A stretch of 64,000 nucleotides of DNA, taken from positions 62,001-126,000 of the forward strand of contig JAZKBK010000004.1 of NCBI GenBank assembly GCA_040388625.1, in the 5' to 3' direction. The translations under genes and the position numbers were made by a program. The stretch's first letter is position 1, and every line of letters starts with the position of its first letter. Positions 1 to 8,803 of the stretch are shown one piece after another. Below the pieces are notes generated by a model. The model was given only the letters and a program-made list of their open reading frames with translations. It was not told the DNA's origin and made no database searches. This DNA comes from Gemmatimonadota bacterium. Its GTDB lineage: Bacteria; Gemmatimonadota; Gemmatimonadetes; Gemmatimonadales; Gemmatimonadaceae.

Positions 1-402
1 CAACCAGCGCTCCGCGAGGCGTACCGCTGCGTCCGTCGCGTAGGGCGGGTCGGCAAAAACCACGTCATACGAGTCGGGCCCGAGCGAGTCGGCAAAGGCG
101 ATGGCGTCCGAGCGCAACACCGTTGCCCGGTCGGTAGCGTCCAGCGCAACCAGGTTCTCGCGCAGAATGCTGAGCGACCGCGGATCCGAGTCGACGAATT
201 CCGCACTCGCAGCGCCACGCGACAGAGCCTCGATACCGAGTGCGCCAGAGCCTGCAAAGAGATCGAGCACGCGCGCGCCTGGAAGCGACAGTTGAACGAT
301 GCTCATCCACGCCTCTCGAACGCGGTCGAGCGTGGGACGCACCGTCTTGCCGCGCGGAGCCTTGATTATCCGCCCGCGCCACTCGCCGCCGACGATCCTC
401 AT
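1..402 (-). CDS. rsmD: 16S rRNA (guanine-966-N2)-methyltransferase RsmD, C-terminus cut by window edge
   Basis: RsmD methylates N2 of a guanine in 16S rRNA during 30S assembly, using SAM. The 134 visible codons begin MRIVGGEWRGR, typical of the family. They contain the SAM-binding stretch VLDLFAGSGALGIEALSRGA near residue 45 and the catalytic DPPY motif near residue 120. The family is usually about 185 residues, so roughly 50 residues lie outside the window. The ATG overlaps the recJ stop as ATGA, so rsmD is the last visible gene of a translationally coupled mutS2-dnaG-recJ-rsmD unit. Identification is firm from the motifs. Confidence 0.93.
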   Translation of the reverse strand, partial: MRIVGGEWRGRIIKAPRGKTVRPTLDRVREAWMSIVQLSLPGARVLDLFAGSGALGIEALSRGAASAEFVDSDPRSLSILRENLVALDATDRATVLRSDAIAFADSLGPDSYDVVFADPPYATDAAVRLAERWL

Positions 403-2108
403 CGCACGACTACATCTGCGAGACGTGCCTGCAGCCGACTTTCGCCTCTGTACTCATCGCGCTCCAGGCGGAACGCGACATCGAGCGCCTTTCCGGCGCG
501 AATTTCCGGCGCGAGATCAGCCATTCCCCATCCGATCGCCTCGAGTTGAGTGCCGTTGGAGCCGACGAGAGTGAGCTTGAGTCCATCGCGCCCAACGACT
601 CTTGGACTTCCAAATACGGTCACGTTCCGGGCTGCGAAGACCGGCGCAGGATTACCCACGCCGAATGGCTCGAAGTGTCGCAACGTGGTCTCGAGATCGA
701 GCGTGTCCTGATCGAGCTCGATCTCGGCGTCGACGCGCAACACGGGCACCAGCTCGTCGAGCGTGAGACGTGCCCGCACAACCTGGTCGAAACGATGAGT
801 GAAGGCACCCAACTGATCGGTGGCAATCGTGATTCCGGCGGCCGCTCGATGGCCTCCGAATCTGAGCAACAGATCGGAGCAGTCGACGAGCGCCGAATGA
901 AGATCGAATCCCGGAATCGAGCGCCCGCTGCCCTTGCCCACGCCATCCTCGAGCGCGATCATGATCACCGGCCGCGAAAATTCCTCGACGATGCGCGACG
1001 CGACGATGCCGATGACGCCGGGATGCCAGCCTTCCTTCGCGAGCACGAGTCCGATCGCCCCGTCCCTCACCTGACGCTCAGCCATCACGCGCGCATCATC
1101 CAGCGTCGTGCGGTCGAGCGCCTGACGACGTTGATTCAGCTCTTCCAGCTCGCGCGCGATGACATTGGCCTCGTGCTCCGATTCAGTCAGAAGCAGCTCG
1201 ACTCCGCGCAGTGCGTGACCGAGCCGTCCCGCGGCGTTCAATCGCGGCGCCAGCGTGAAGCCGATCCGGCCGGCGGTGAGCGGCTTGCCATCCATTCCCG
1301 AAGCTCTGAGCAGAGCACGCAGCCCCACGTTCTCGGTCTCGGAGATCATTCGCATGCCGTACCGAACGAAGATCCGATTCTCGCCGCGCAACGATGCAAC
1401 GTCTGCGACGGTCGCGAGTGCAACGAGGTCCAGCATCTTCCAGATGAATGCGTCGCTGACCTTCAATGCGCTCGCAAGCGCGAGCGCGAGCTTGAACGCC
1501 ACACCGACCGCGGCGAGATCCTTGTCTGGATAGTCGCAATCCGGGCGGCGCGGGTTCAGCAACGCTAGAGAGTCGGGAAACGTCTCGCGCGGTAGATGAT
1601 GGTCGCTGATCACAACGTCGATCCCTGCCGCGTTCAGCGCAGCGACGGGCTCGAGCGCGCTGGTGCCGCAGTCGCACGTGACCACGACCTTCGCGCCGAT
1701 CTCGATTGCGTGTTTTACTCCCGCGGTGCCAAGGTCGTAGCCATCAGTCATGCGGTTCGGAATGAACGGAATCACATTGCCGCCAAATCCCCGAATCGCG
1801 CGCACGAGTAGCGTCGTCGAGCAGATTCCATCGACGTCATAGTCGCCGTGGATCATGACGAGCTCGCCGCCGCGAATCGCGCGCACCAGGCGTTCCACCG
1901 CCACTTCCAGGCTCATCATCGCGCTGCCGTCGTGCAGCTGATCCAGGCGCGGCCGCAGAAAGCGCTTGGCGGCTTCCGTGTCGCCGTAACCACGATGAAC
2001 GAGCAGGCGCGCGATCGGAATCGACACACCCAGTGCCGCAGCGAGCGTTGTGGCCGACGCGACATCGATCACCGGCGCTTCAGTCCAACGGGTTTTTGCG
2101 CGCGTCAT
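399..2108 (-). CDS. recJ: Single-stranded-DNA-specific exonuclease RecJ
   Basis: RecJ is a 5'-3' ssDNA exonuclease acting in recombination and mismatch/base-excision repair. The 569-residue protein is of normal length for the core enzyme. It carries the DHH-family metal-binding motifs: DYDVDG near residue 90, CDCGTS near 145 and SDHH near 170. The DHHA1 motif FGGHRAAAG is near residue 415, followed by the C-terminal OB-like domain. The usual DYDADG is DYDVDG here, a conservative change. Start and stop are both ATGA overlaps, with dnaG upstream and rsmD downstream, implying coupled translation. Confidence 0.95.
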   Translation of the reverse strand: MTRAKTRWTEAPVIDVASATTLAAALGVSIPIARLLVHRGYGDTEAAKRFLRPRLDQLHDGSAMMSLEVAVERLVRAIRGGELVMIHGDYDVDGICSTTLLVRAIRGFGGNVIPFIPNRMTDGYDLGTAGVKHAIEIGAKVVVTCDCGTSALEPVAALNAAGIDVVISDHHLPRETFPDSLALLNPRRPDCDYPDKDLAAVGVAFKLALALASALKVSDAFIWKMLDLVALATVADVASLRGENRIFVRYGMRMISETENVGLRALLRASGMDGKPLTAGRIGFTLAPRLNAAGRLGHALRGVELLLTESEHEANVIARELEELNQRRQALDRTTLDDARVMAERQVRDGAIGLVLAKEGWHPGVIGIVASRIVEEFSRPVIMIALEDGVGKGSGRSIPGFDLHSALVDCSDLLLRFGGHRAAAGITIATDQLGAFTHRFDQVVRARLTLDELVPVLRVDAEIELDQDTLDLETTLRHFEPFGVGNPAPVFAARNVTVFGSPRVVGRDGLKLTLVGSNGTQLEAIGWGMADLAPEIRAGKALDVAFRLERDEYRGESRLQARLADVVVR

Positions 2109-3985
2109 TCGCTTGGCGCTCGCTTGGGTGGGTTCAGCACCTTGCCGTACGACTTGGCCGCGGGTTGGCCCAGCGATTTGCGCTCTTGTTGCAGCTTCAC
2201 CTTCTTCATCAACATGTCGGTCTGTTCCTGTACGGTGCCAACGCTCATCGTGCGGTCAATCTCGGCCTGGCTCGCTTCAATCTTGCGCATTTCAATGATC
2301 GCGATCGAAGCGGAAACCGTCTCGTCAGGATAAAGCAGCGCACCCCTCTCCTCCAGGATCGCGTTGAGCACGACAATATCGTTCGGCTCGAGCCGGTCCT
2401 CCAGGCGCTCAATCGTATAATCGTCGCTGAGGTCAAGCATCGCATAGAAAATGGCCCGGTAACGCTCGTCGATAAAGTCAGCGGGATCGATCTTCTCTGC
2501 TATTGCAACCGTTCGACTTGGGTCATCGAGCATTGCGTGGATCAGTTCACGCTCCGCTCCCGCTACGCCGCCATCGTGGATTCGCCTCCGCTCGCGATGG
2601 TGCGCAGCAGGATGCGGCGGACCTGATTCACCGTAGGGATCGGCGGGCTCGCCATCATCTCCACTGATGCGTTCATCGGCGACCACGGGGCGAGACTCCC
2701 CGCGTGGAATGGTGTTCGCCTCTCGAATCAACGCCTCCTTCGCAATACCCGTCTTCTCCGCAGCGCGGCCTATGTAGAGCTCGCGCAACAAAGGATCGGC
2801 CGTTGCGCGAATGGTGGGGAGCAACCGGTCGAGAGCGCGACGTTTCTTCTGCAGCTCTGCGAACCATCCGCCGCGCTCCAGTAGTTGAATCTTGCGCTCG
2901 AACACATCCACAGACTGCGAAACCTGCTGCTCGAGCGCCGCAGCGCCATTCGCGCGAACGAATGTGTCCGGATCCTCTCCGTTGGGCAACGTGATGACAC
3001 GTACGGCGCAGCCGTGGCGCAGCAGCTCATCGCCCGAGCGGAATGTCGCCTTGAGGCCGGCCTGATCGCTGTCGTACAGCAGGTAAACGTTGCGCGTGTA
3101 TCTCGCTACCATCGCACCCTGCGCTTCCGTGAGCGCGGTGCCGAGTGGCGCGACGACGGTCTCGATTCCGGCGATCATGAGGCGTATCGCGTCCATGTAT
3201 CCCTCGACCACGAACACACGATCCGCCTTGCGAATTGCGTTCTTGCACCAGCCAAGCGCGTACAGAGTCTTTGATTTGCTGAAGACCGGAGTTTCCGGCG
3301 AGTTGAGATACTTAGGCTCTGCGTCGCCCAGGGCGCGACCGCCGAACGCGACGTGACGCCCTGCCGCATCCAGAATCGGAAACATGACGCGATTACGAAA
3401 GCGCGGACGCGGCTCGGAGTTCTCATCCCGACGGCTCAGCAAGCCACCTTCGAGCAATCTCTCCACATCGAAACCCATCGTTCCCATGTGCGCGCGGAAC
3501 GTACCGATGTCGTCCGGCGCGAATCCAAGCTCGAAGCGATCCGCATCCGCTCGCGTGATTCCGCGGCTCTCGAGATACGTACGCGCAATAACCGCGCGCT
3601 CCGAGTCCCACAGCTCGCGCTGAAAGTAATCTGCTGCGGCGGCGTTCATCTCGCGAAATTGATCGAGCGGATCCGGTCCAGCCCGCTCGACTCGCTGCTG
3701 CGGAATCTCGATCCCGACCGTGGAGGCGACGGCGCGCAGCGAATCCGGGAAGCTCATGCCAAGGTGTTTCTGTAGAAACGAAAATACGTCGCCCGACTCG
3801 CCGCACTTGAAGCAGTGGTACTGCCCCCGCCTGGGCGACACGCTGAAATTCGGATTCTTGCCACCGTGGAACGGGCACGGTCCCCGAAAATCACCACCAG
3901 CACGCTTGAGCTTGACGTGCTCGCCGATGATCTGCACGATGTCCGCCGCTTCGCGAACACGCTCGACTATTGGATCGGAGCTCAT
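2105..3985 (-). CDS. dnaG: DNA primase DnaG
   Basis: DnaG makes RNA primers for the replisome. I start at MSSDPIVERV because that ATG overlaps the mutS2 stop as ATGA; a 14-residue upstream extension is only antisense to nothing conserved and overlaps mutS2. The 626-residue product has the CHC2 zinc finger (CPFH, then YHCFKCGESGD about 20 residues on). It also has the TOPRIM core VVEGYMDAIRL, with the acidic LLYDSDQAG motif, and an Ala/Glu-rich C-terminal helicase-interaction region. There is no sigma factor gene next to it, unlike the classic rpsU-dnaG-rpoD macro-operon; rpsU lies 3.5 kb away in another unit. Confidence 0.95.
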   Translation of the reverse strand: MSSDPIVERVREAADIVQIIGEHVKLKRAGGDFRGPCPFHGGKNPNFSVSPRRGQYHCFKCGESGDVFSFLQKHLGMSFPDSLRAVASTVGIEIPQQRVERAGPDPLDQFREMNAAAADYFQRELWDSERAVIARTYLESRGITRADADRFELGFAPDDIGTFRAHMGTMGFDVERLLEGGLLSRRDENSEPRPRFRNRVMFPILDAAGRHVAFGGRALGDAEPKYLNSPETPVFSKSKTLYALGWCKNAIRKADRVFVVEGYMDAIRLMIAGIETVVAPLGTALTEAQGAMVARYTRNVYLLYDSDQAGLKATFRSGDELLRHGCAVRVITLPNGEDPDTFVRANGAAALEQQVSQSVDVFERKIQLLERGGWFAELQKKRRALDRLLPTIRATADPLLRELYIGRAAEKTGIAKEALIREANTIPRGESRPVVADERISGDDGEPADPYGESGPPHPAAHHRERRRIHDGGVAGAERELIHAMLDDPSRTVAIAEKIDPADFIDERYRAIFYAMLDLSDDYTIERLEDRLEPNDIVVLNAILEERGALLYPDETVSASIAIIEMRKIEASQAEIDRTMSVGTVQEQTDMLMKKVKLQQERKSLGQPAAKSYGKVLNPPKRAPSE

Positions 3986-6360
3986 GCCAGCTCCACCACC
4001 GTCACACCGGCGCCGCCCTCGTTCCACGCACCGAGCCGGAAATTCGCCACGCGTGGCTCCTTCTGAAGCATCTCGGCGATCCGCTCGCGCAATGCGCCGG
4101 TTCCCTTTCCGTGAATGATGCGCAGCGCCTTCATGTCGGCGCGGACGGCATTGTCTACGGCGTGCATTACTATCCCTTCGACTTCACCAACGCGCATGCC
4201 GCGCAGGTCGATCTCGCTTGCGACGTGGGCTTCGGGCGCGTCGCCGCGAATGCTCACGGCAAGCGCCGGCGCGGGTCGCTGCGCGCGCGTCAGATCGGAT
4301 AGCGGGAGGCTCAGCTTGAGCGTTCCAACTGCGACGATTGCATTGTCATCGCGCATCTCCATGAGCTGCCCTATCCGTCCGCCGAGGCTTGCGACCGCAA
4401 CATGATCGCCAACCGACGGCGGCTCAGTCGTGCGTCCATCACGATTTGGCGGTGTCGTCCGCTCCCGCTCGTCCAGCCGATCGAGCTGGCGCGTCTGCTC
4501 CTTCGCAAGCTCCTCGACGTGGCGTCGTGCATCGCGCGCCGTTTCTTCGGGACTCTCCGACTTCTTGAGCGACCGAATCGTATTTTCGATCTCTCGGCGC
4601 GCGGCGAGCAGATATCTGCGCGACTCCTCACGCGCACGACGCTCGGATTCGCGCTCACGCACACCGGCATTGTGCTCGCGCTCCGCGACTCTGCGCGCGC
4701 GCTCCCGCGCGTCGTTCGCGATCACCTCAGCTTCGCGCTCTCGTTCGGCGAGTGCCGCGTCACGCGCCTCGAGGTCCGCGAGCAATACGTTCACATCACG
4801 CTCACCCACCGGCAGCCGCGCCTCGGCGCGCTCGAGCACTTCTGCTGGAACCCCTAACCTGCGCGCGATACTTAAACCGTACGACTGGCCCGGAATTCCC
4901 TTGATCAATCGGTACGTCGGCGCCAGCTCGATCGCGTCGAACTGCAACGATCCGTTCACGATCCCGACGTCTTCGACGGCCAGCTGCTTGAGCGCTCCCA
5001 AGTGCGTCGTCGCGACCGTACGAGCGTTGCGAGCGGTCAGCGATTCGAGGACGGCACCGCCGAGCGCAGCGCCCTCGACAGGATCGGTTCCGGATCCAAG
5101 CTCGTCTATGATGATGAGCGATCGATCAGTCGCACCGGCCAGAATCTCGCGCAGATTCCTGACGTGCGCCGAGAAAGTCGAGAGACTCGCAGCTATCGAT
5201 TGCTCGTCACCTATGTCCGCGTAGATCTCGTCGTAGATCGCAATACCGCTTCCCTCTCCGACCGTCGGCGGGATCCCGGCCTGTGTACAGAGCGAAAGCA
5301 GCGCGATCGCCTTGATCAGAACCGTCTTGCCTCCGGTATTAGGTCCGGAAATCAGAAAGGTGCGCTCCGACTCGCCGAGCGACAGATCGAACGGAACGAC
5401 GCGTGCACCCTGCGCGAGCAGCAACGGGTGCCGCCCGCCTATGATGTCGAAGCCTTCCGTTGGATCGCGGAGTGTGACCGGCGCGGCATTGAACTCCAGC
5501 GCCATTCGGCCGCGCGCGTACAGGGAATCCAGGTCCGCGAGTGCGTCGAACGCGTCCGCCAGCCCCGGATGAGTCGGACGAAGCGTGTCACCCAACTCGA
5601 AGAGTATGCGCTCGATCTCGATCGTCTCCTCGGACGCCAGCTCGCGCATGCGGTTGCCCGCTTCGACGGCCGCGGGCGGTTCGATGAACAACGTACCGCC
5701 GGTGGATGAAGCGTCGTGCACGATTCCACCGACCGTCGCGCGGCCTTCGCGACGCACGGGAATCACATATCGCCCGTTGCGAACCGTCACCGACATGTCG
5801 GGGACCTGCTGACTGGGATCGAGTCGCGTCATCAGGCGTTCGAGCAGTGCAACGAGATCCGACTCCGCATGTCGCAGCTCGCGCCGTATTCCACGCAATT
5901 TCGGCGACGCGCTATCGCGTACGTCTCCCTCGTCGCTCAGGACGCGATCGATGGCCGCTTCCGCCTGCGTGTCGCGCAGCAGACGCGAGGTTACCGGTTC
6001 GAGCACTGCACGCGCCGCAATGGGGAGCCGCGGATCCGCCAGCGAATCCAGAGTGAGCCGAGAGCTTCGGAGAAGCGCCCGGATCAGGATGAAGTCGGCG
6101 GCGGCCAGCGCGGCATTCTCGACGCGAAGTCGTTCCAGTGCGCGTCGCGCAGCCGGTATGGCGTGTGGCGCCCAGCGGGCCTCGCTGGCTATGAGAGACC
6201 TTGCCGCGAACACCCGGGACTGCTCTCGCTCGATCCAGGCCCTGTCGGTGGTGGGCCTGAGCGCGCGGACGCGCTCCGCCCCCTCCGCCGACGTGGCGCG
6301 CTCGGCGACCACGTCGAGGACGCGGTGGAATTCCAGGACGGAGAGGGCGTGGTTATTCAT
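3982..6360 (-). CDS. mutS2: Endonuclease MutS2 (MutS family ATPase with Smr domain)
   Basis: MutS2 is a MutS-like ATPase linked to suppression of recombination and, in recent work on other bacteria, to rescue of collided ribosomes. The start is MNNHALSVLEF; an in-frame 32-residue extension is unconserved. Of 792 residues, the Walker A motif SGPNTGGKTVLIKA lies near 340, Walker B and signature IIDELGSGTDP follow, and a long Arg/Glu-rich coiled coil spans about 520-640. The C-terminal Smr nuclease domain has DLRGMRVGEVEG and HGKGTGALRE. It is the first gene of the mutS2-dnaG-recJ-rsmD unit. A 7-9-7 inverted repeat covers its start codon. Confidence 0.95.
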   Translation of the reverse strand: MNNHALSVLEFHRVLDVVAERATSAEGAERVRALRPTTDRAWIEREQSRVFAARSLIASEARWAPHAIPAARRALERLRVENAALAAADFILIRALLRSSRLTLDSLADPRLPIAARAVLEPVTSRLLRDTQAEAAIDRVLSDEGDVRDSASPKLRGIRRELRHAESDLVALLERLMTRLDPSQQVPDMSVTVRNGRYVIPVRREGRATVGGIVHDASSTGGTLFIEPPAAVEAGNRMRELASEETIEIERILFELGDTLRPTHPGLADAFDALADLDSLYARGRMALEFNAAPVTLRDPTEGFDIIGGRHPLLLAQGARVVPFDLSLGESERTFLISGPNTGGKTVLIKAIALLSLCTQAGIPPTVGEGSGIAIYDEIYADIGDEQSIAASLSTFSAHVRNLREILAGATDRSLIIIDELGSGTDPVEGAALGGAVLESLTARNARTVATTHLGALKQLAVEDVGIVNGSLQFDAIELAPTYRLIKGIPGQSYGLSIARRLGVPAEVLERAEARLPVGERDVNVLLADLEARDAALAEREREAEVIANDARERARRVAEREHNAGVRERESERRAREESRRYLLAARREIENTIRSLKKSESPEETARDARRHVEELAKEQTRQLDRLDERERTTPPNRDGRTTEPPSVGDHVAVASLGGRIGQLMEMRDDNAIVAVGTLKLSLPLSDLTRAQRPAPALAVSIRGDAPEAHVASEIDLRGMRVGEVEGIVMHAVDNAVRADMKALRIIHGKGTGALRERIAEMLQKEPRVANFRLGAWNEGGAGVTVVELA

Positions 6361-6375
6361 TGAGCTTCTGAATAA
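6353..6375. promoter_or_regulatory. Inverted repeat over the mutS2 start, with a -10-like hexamer
   Basis: TTATTCA and TGAATAA form a perfect 7-bp inverted repeat separated by 9 bp, covering the mutS2 start codon. On the minus strand TATTAT (6377-6372) resembles a -10 box and would start a transcript only about 5 nt before the ATG. No convincing -35 element is visible. It could be an operator or chance; no regulator is identified. Confidence 0.3.
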
Positions 6376-6449
6376 TACAGAGTGCGGCGAAAATACACCG
6401 AAGAGTCGGTGGGTTGGAGCTGGCTCACTTTTCGCGCCTGCCGCGACCC

Positions 6450-6815
6450 ATGACAATGCTCACGATTTTCAGGTCGGTGATCTTCCGGACTGCCGGATTG
6501 TTGGTGTGCTCCAACGTATTCATGACGTTCGCCTGGTACGCCCACCTCAAGAATCTCGAAGCCAAGCCGTGGTACGTCGCGGCTCTCGTCAGCTGGGGGA
6601 TCGCACTGTTCGAGTACATGCTGCAGGTGCCGGCGAATCGAATCGGATACACCACACTCACTCTCGGCCAGCTCAAGATCATGCAGGAAGTGATAACGCT
6701 GAGCGTGTTCGTGCCGTTCGCGTACTTCTACATGGACCAGCCGCTCAAGATGGACTACCTCTGGGCAGCGCTGTGTATCGTGGGGGCGGTGTTCTTCGTG
6801 TTCAGAGGGCACTGA
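6450..6815 (+). CDS. DMT-family / DUF486 small membrane protein
   Basis: This is a 121-residue integral membrane protein with four hydrophobic segments, approximately residues 5-27, 35-58, 70-92 and 95-115. It matches the DUF486 (COG3169) family of putative drug/metabolite transporter-like proteins by features such as VCSNVFMTFAWYAHL, the central YMLQVPANRIGY and the end GAVFFVFRG. Function is unknown in the family. I start at MTMLTIF because the preceding 12 codons are unlike the family; neither start has a strong ribosome site. The gene points away from mutS2 and converges on yqeY across a repeat-containing spacer. Confidence 0.8.
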   Translation: MTMLTIFRSVIFRTAGLLVCSNVFMTFAWYAHLKNLEAKPWYVAALVSWGIALFEYMLQVPANRIGYTTLTLGQLKIMQEVITLSVFVPFAYFYMDQPLKMDYLWAALCIVGAVFFVFRGH

Positions 6816-6862
6816 GGGGACCGCGGCGTTTCCATCATCCGTGGGGCCGCCGTACGGTGAGT

Positions 6863-6981
6863 GGCGCGGATAAATCCCACGGACATCCGATTCCGATTGC
6901 ACGTAAATGGGCCAGGCGCGGATAAATCCCACGGACATCCGATTCCGATTGCACGTAAATGGGCCAGGCGCGGATAAATCC
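6863..6981. repeat. 52-bp tandem repeat (2.3 copies)
   Basis: Two apparently identical 52-bp copies start at 6863 and 6915. A third, 15-base partial copy starts at 6967, and each opens with GGCGCGGATAAATCC. The array lies between the convergent DUF486 and yqeY genes. Frames through it encode only repetitive, unconserved peptide, so I treat it as non-coding. Confidence 0.85.
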
Positions 6982-6986
6982 GCGCC
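6967..6986. terminator. 20-bp palindrome at the end of the tandem array
   Basis: GGCGCGGATAAATCCGCGCC is a perfect palindrome formed where the last partial repeat copy meets CGCGCC. It could fold into a stem of at least 7 bp on either strand between two convergent genes. There is no T-tract, so an intrinsic terminator is not proven. The phrase resembles dispersed intergenic palindromes (REP-like) seen in other GC-rich genomes, so copies may occur elsewhere in this genome. Confidence 0.4.
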
Positions 6987-7030
6987 CTACGCGGGACCAC
7001 CAATTCGGCGCGTGGACAGCGTCGGCGGGG

Positions 7031-7471
7031 CTATACCTTCGCCAGCTCTTCCTTGGCGATGCGGCTGATGACGCTGCCGTCGGCCTTTCCCTTGAATTGC
7101 GGATTCACGCGGCCCATCAACGGTCCCATGGATGCGGCGCCGGCAGTGATCGCGGCGCGCACCGCTGCGCGGATTTCGTCTTCGCTGGCCTGCGCTGGTA
7201 GATACTTCTCCAGGGCGGCCACCTCCGCGCGCTCCTTCTCGGCGAGATCGGGGCGGTTCCCCTTGTCGTACATCTCGACCGATTCGCGCCTGCGCTTGAT
7301 GCCCTTGCGCAGCACGTCGAGTACGTCGTCGTCAGTTGGCTCGGCGCGAAGTTCTATGCGCTTGTTCTTGACGTCCGACAGTATGGTCCCCAGCAGCAGC
7401 ACCGCGCCCTTGTCCTGCGCCTTGCGCGCAGCATTGAGGTCGGCCTGCAGTTTGTCGCCGAGCAGCGACAT
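7031..7471 (-). CDS. yqeY: GatB/YqeY domain protein
   Basis: YqeY proteins share the C-terminal tRNA-binding domain of the GatB amidotransferase subunit. Their role is unsettled but likely involves tRNA or amidotransferase interaction. The 146-residue product is of normal family length. It shows the conserved N-terminal LQADLNAARKAQDK, a central YDKGNRPDLAEKE and LEKYLPAQ, and the C-terminal MGPLMGRVNPQFKGKADGS region. Its ATG overlaps the rpsU stop by one base (TAATG), so it is cotranscribed with rpsU, a pairing common in bacteria. Confidence 0.9.
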   Translation of the reverse strand: MSLLGDKLQADLNAARKAQDKGAVLLLGTILSDVKNKRIELRAEPTDDDVLDVLRKGIKRRRESVEMYDKGNRPDLAEKERAEVAALEKYLPAQASEDEIRAAVRAAITAGAASMGPLMGRVNPQFKGKADGSVISRIAKEELAKV

Positions 7472-7659
7472 TACATCGCGCGATGACGGCGATTCTTGCG
7501 CGTCGCCGCATTCATCTTGCGCTTGCGACGTTCGCTCGGCTTCTCGTAGTGGCGATGCTTGCGCAGATCCGCGAGGATCCCCGCCTTCTCGACCTTCTTC
7601 TTGAAGCGTTTGAGCGCGCGCTCAAAATTCTCGTCTTCCTGAATGATGACTTCTGACAA
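7471..7659 (-). CDS. rpsU: 30S ribosomal protein bS21
   Basis: bS21 is a small basic 30S protein near the mRNA exit/anti-Shine-Dalgarno region. The 62-residue product has the family core NFERALKRFKKKVEKAGI and KHRHYEKPSERRKRK, and a Lys/Arg-rich tail. The start codon is TTG: the reading frame has no ATG upstream, and TTG-TCA-GAA gives the conserved MSEVIIQEDE N-terminus. A purine-rich stretch (GGGGGCGATAGGG) lies just upstream. The stop overlaps the yqeY start. Confidence 0.93.
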   Translation of the reverse strand: MSEVIIQEDENFERALKRFKKKVEKAGILADLRKHRHYEKPSERRKRKMNAATRKNRRHRAM

Positions 7660-7712
7660 ACCCTATCGCCCCCGATCCTGTAACGGTTGATGTGCAGCCT
7701 TTAATAATAATC

Positions 7713-8060
7713 TCAGCCCGGCGGCCACGCCATGTTTCGGCCACCCAGAACGTGGGCATGGAGGTGATGGACGGTCTGGCCGGCGTCCGGCCCGGTATTG
7801 ATGACCACCCGATACCCGCCATCCAGCCCCTCCTGCCGCGCCACGTCCCCAGCCAACGCCAGAACCTCGCCCAGAGTGGCCGGATCGGTCGAATGTGCAA
7901 GCGAGACTATGTGCTTCCGCGGGACCACCAGCACGTGCACGGGCGCCTTCGCGTCCAGGTCGCGGAAGGCAATCGCCGCCTCGTTCTCGGCGACCATGGT
8001 AGCCGGAATCTCCCCGCGGACGATCTTGCAGAAAACACAATTTGCGGAGTCGTCCGCCAT
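7713..8060 (-). CDS. HIT-family nucleotide-binding protein (HinT-like)
   Basis: Histidine-triad proteins hydrolyse adenosine phosphoramidates and related nucleotides. The 115-residue protein has the N-terminal CVFCKIVRGEIPA zinc/HinT-like segment. The central VPRKHIVSLAH follows, and the catalytic histidine triad is HHLHAHVLGGRNMAWPPG at the C-terminus. Length and ending are typical of HinT/PKCI-type proteins. It begins 5 nt after the rsmE stop and is probably in the same transcript as rsmE and prmA. Confidence 0.93.
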   Translation of the reverse strand: MADDSANCVFCKIVRGEIPATMVAENEAAIAFRDLDAKAPVHVLVVPRKHIVSLAHSTDPATLGEVLALAGDVARQEGLDGGYRVVINTGPDAGQTVHHLHAHVLGGRNMAWPPG

Positions 8061-8065
8061 GAGAA

Positions 8066-8803
8066 TTACCGGTCTGAGATGAGTTTCGCTTCCAGCAACG
8101 CGCGGGCCACGGCGACACCGGCGACGGCCGCCGTCTCGAACCGCAGGATCGAGTGGCCGATCGATGCGAGCCTGAATCCGGCAGCCTGAAGGCCATCCAG
8201 CTCTTCCGCGTCCAGGCCCCCTTCGGGCCCCACTGCCACCACCATCGGTTCCGAGACGTCCATGGCGCCGAACGCCCGCCCGCTCGCTTCGAGGACCACA
8301 CGCGATCCCTCAGGAGACGCGGCCATCGCGCGCTCCGGCGTCGCTTCGGGAAATATCTCGGGCAGCCACGCCGACCGCGACTGAAGCAAGGCGGACGTCA
8401 TTCGCGTACGTACCTTGTTCCGGAAAGTCGGACCATCTCCGCGCGGCGACACACTCCGCGACCGGTGCCACAATACCGGACGCCAGCTCGCGACATTGAG
8501 CTCGGCGGCCTTCTCGGCGAGCCATAGCATCCGGTCGCGGTCCGCGACTGGAACCAGCAGGTGAATCGGTAGCGGCGGCGGCACCTCGGCGATCCGGTCG
8601 ACCTCAACCAGTGCATTCCTGCGGCCGAGCCGGACAAGTGTCCCCGACGCGATATGGCCCGCCCCGTCGCGAAGGCCGACGCGTTCCCCGACGCCAAGAC
8701 GCAGCACCGTAATGTGCGACGCGTCGCTCTCCGATAGCGCGATCTGCGCCCCAACTGTGAACTGATCTTCCGAATAGAACGCTGCCCGATCGGAATCGGT
8801 CAT
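8066..8803 (-). CDS. rsmE: 16S rRNA (uracil-1498-N3)-methyltransferase RsmE
   Basis: RsmE is a SPOUT methyltransferase that modifies U1498 in the 30S decoding region. The 245-residue protein has an N-terminal PUA-like part (HITVLRLGVGERVGLRDGAG) and the central EKAAELNV segment. It has the SPOUT knot motifs VAVGPEGGLDAEEL and LRFETAAVAG close to the C-terminus. The ATG overlaps the prmA stop (ATGA), matching the common prmA-rsmE pairing. Confidence 0.93.
   Translation of the reverse strand: MTDSDRAAFYSEDQFTVGAQIALSESDASHITVLRLGVGERVGLRDGAGHIASGTLVRLGRRNALVEVDRIAEVPPPLPIHLLVPVADRDRMLWLAEKAAELNVASWRPVLWHRSRSVSPRGDGPTFRNKVRTRMTSALLQSRSAWLPEIFPEATPERAMAASPEGSRVVLEASGRAFGAMDVSEPMVVAVGPEGGLDAEELDGLQAAGFRLASIGHSILRFETAAVAGVAVARALLEAKLISDR

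Noticed and set aside
546..1568. A 340-codon open frame on the plus strand through recJ
   Set aside because: It is antisense to recJ, whose catalytic motifs are unambiguous, and it reads as an Arg/His-rich unconserved peptide, a common artefact of high GC.
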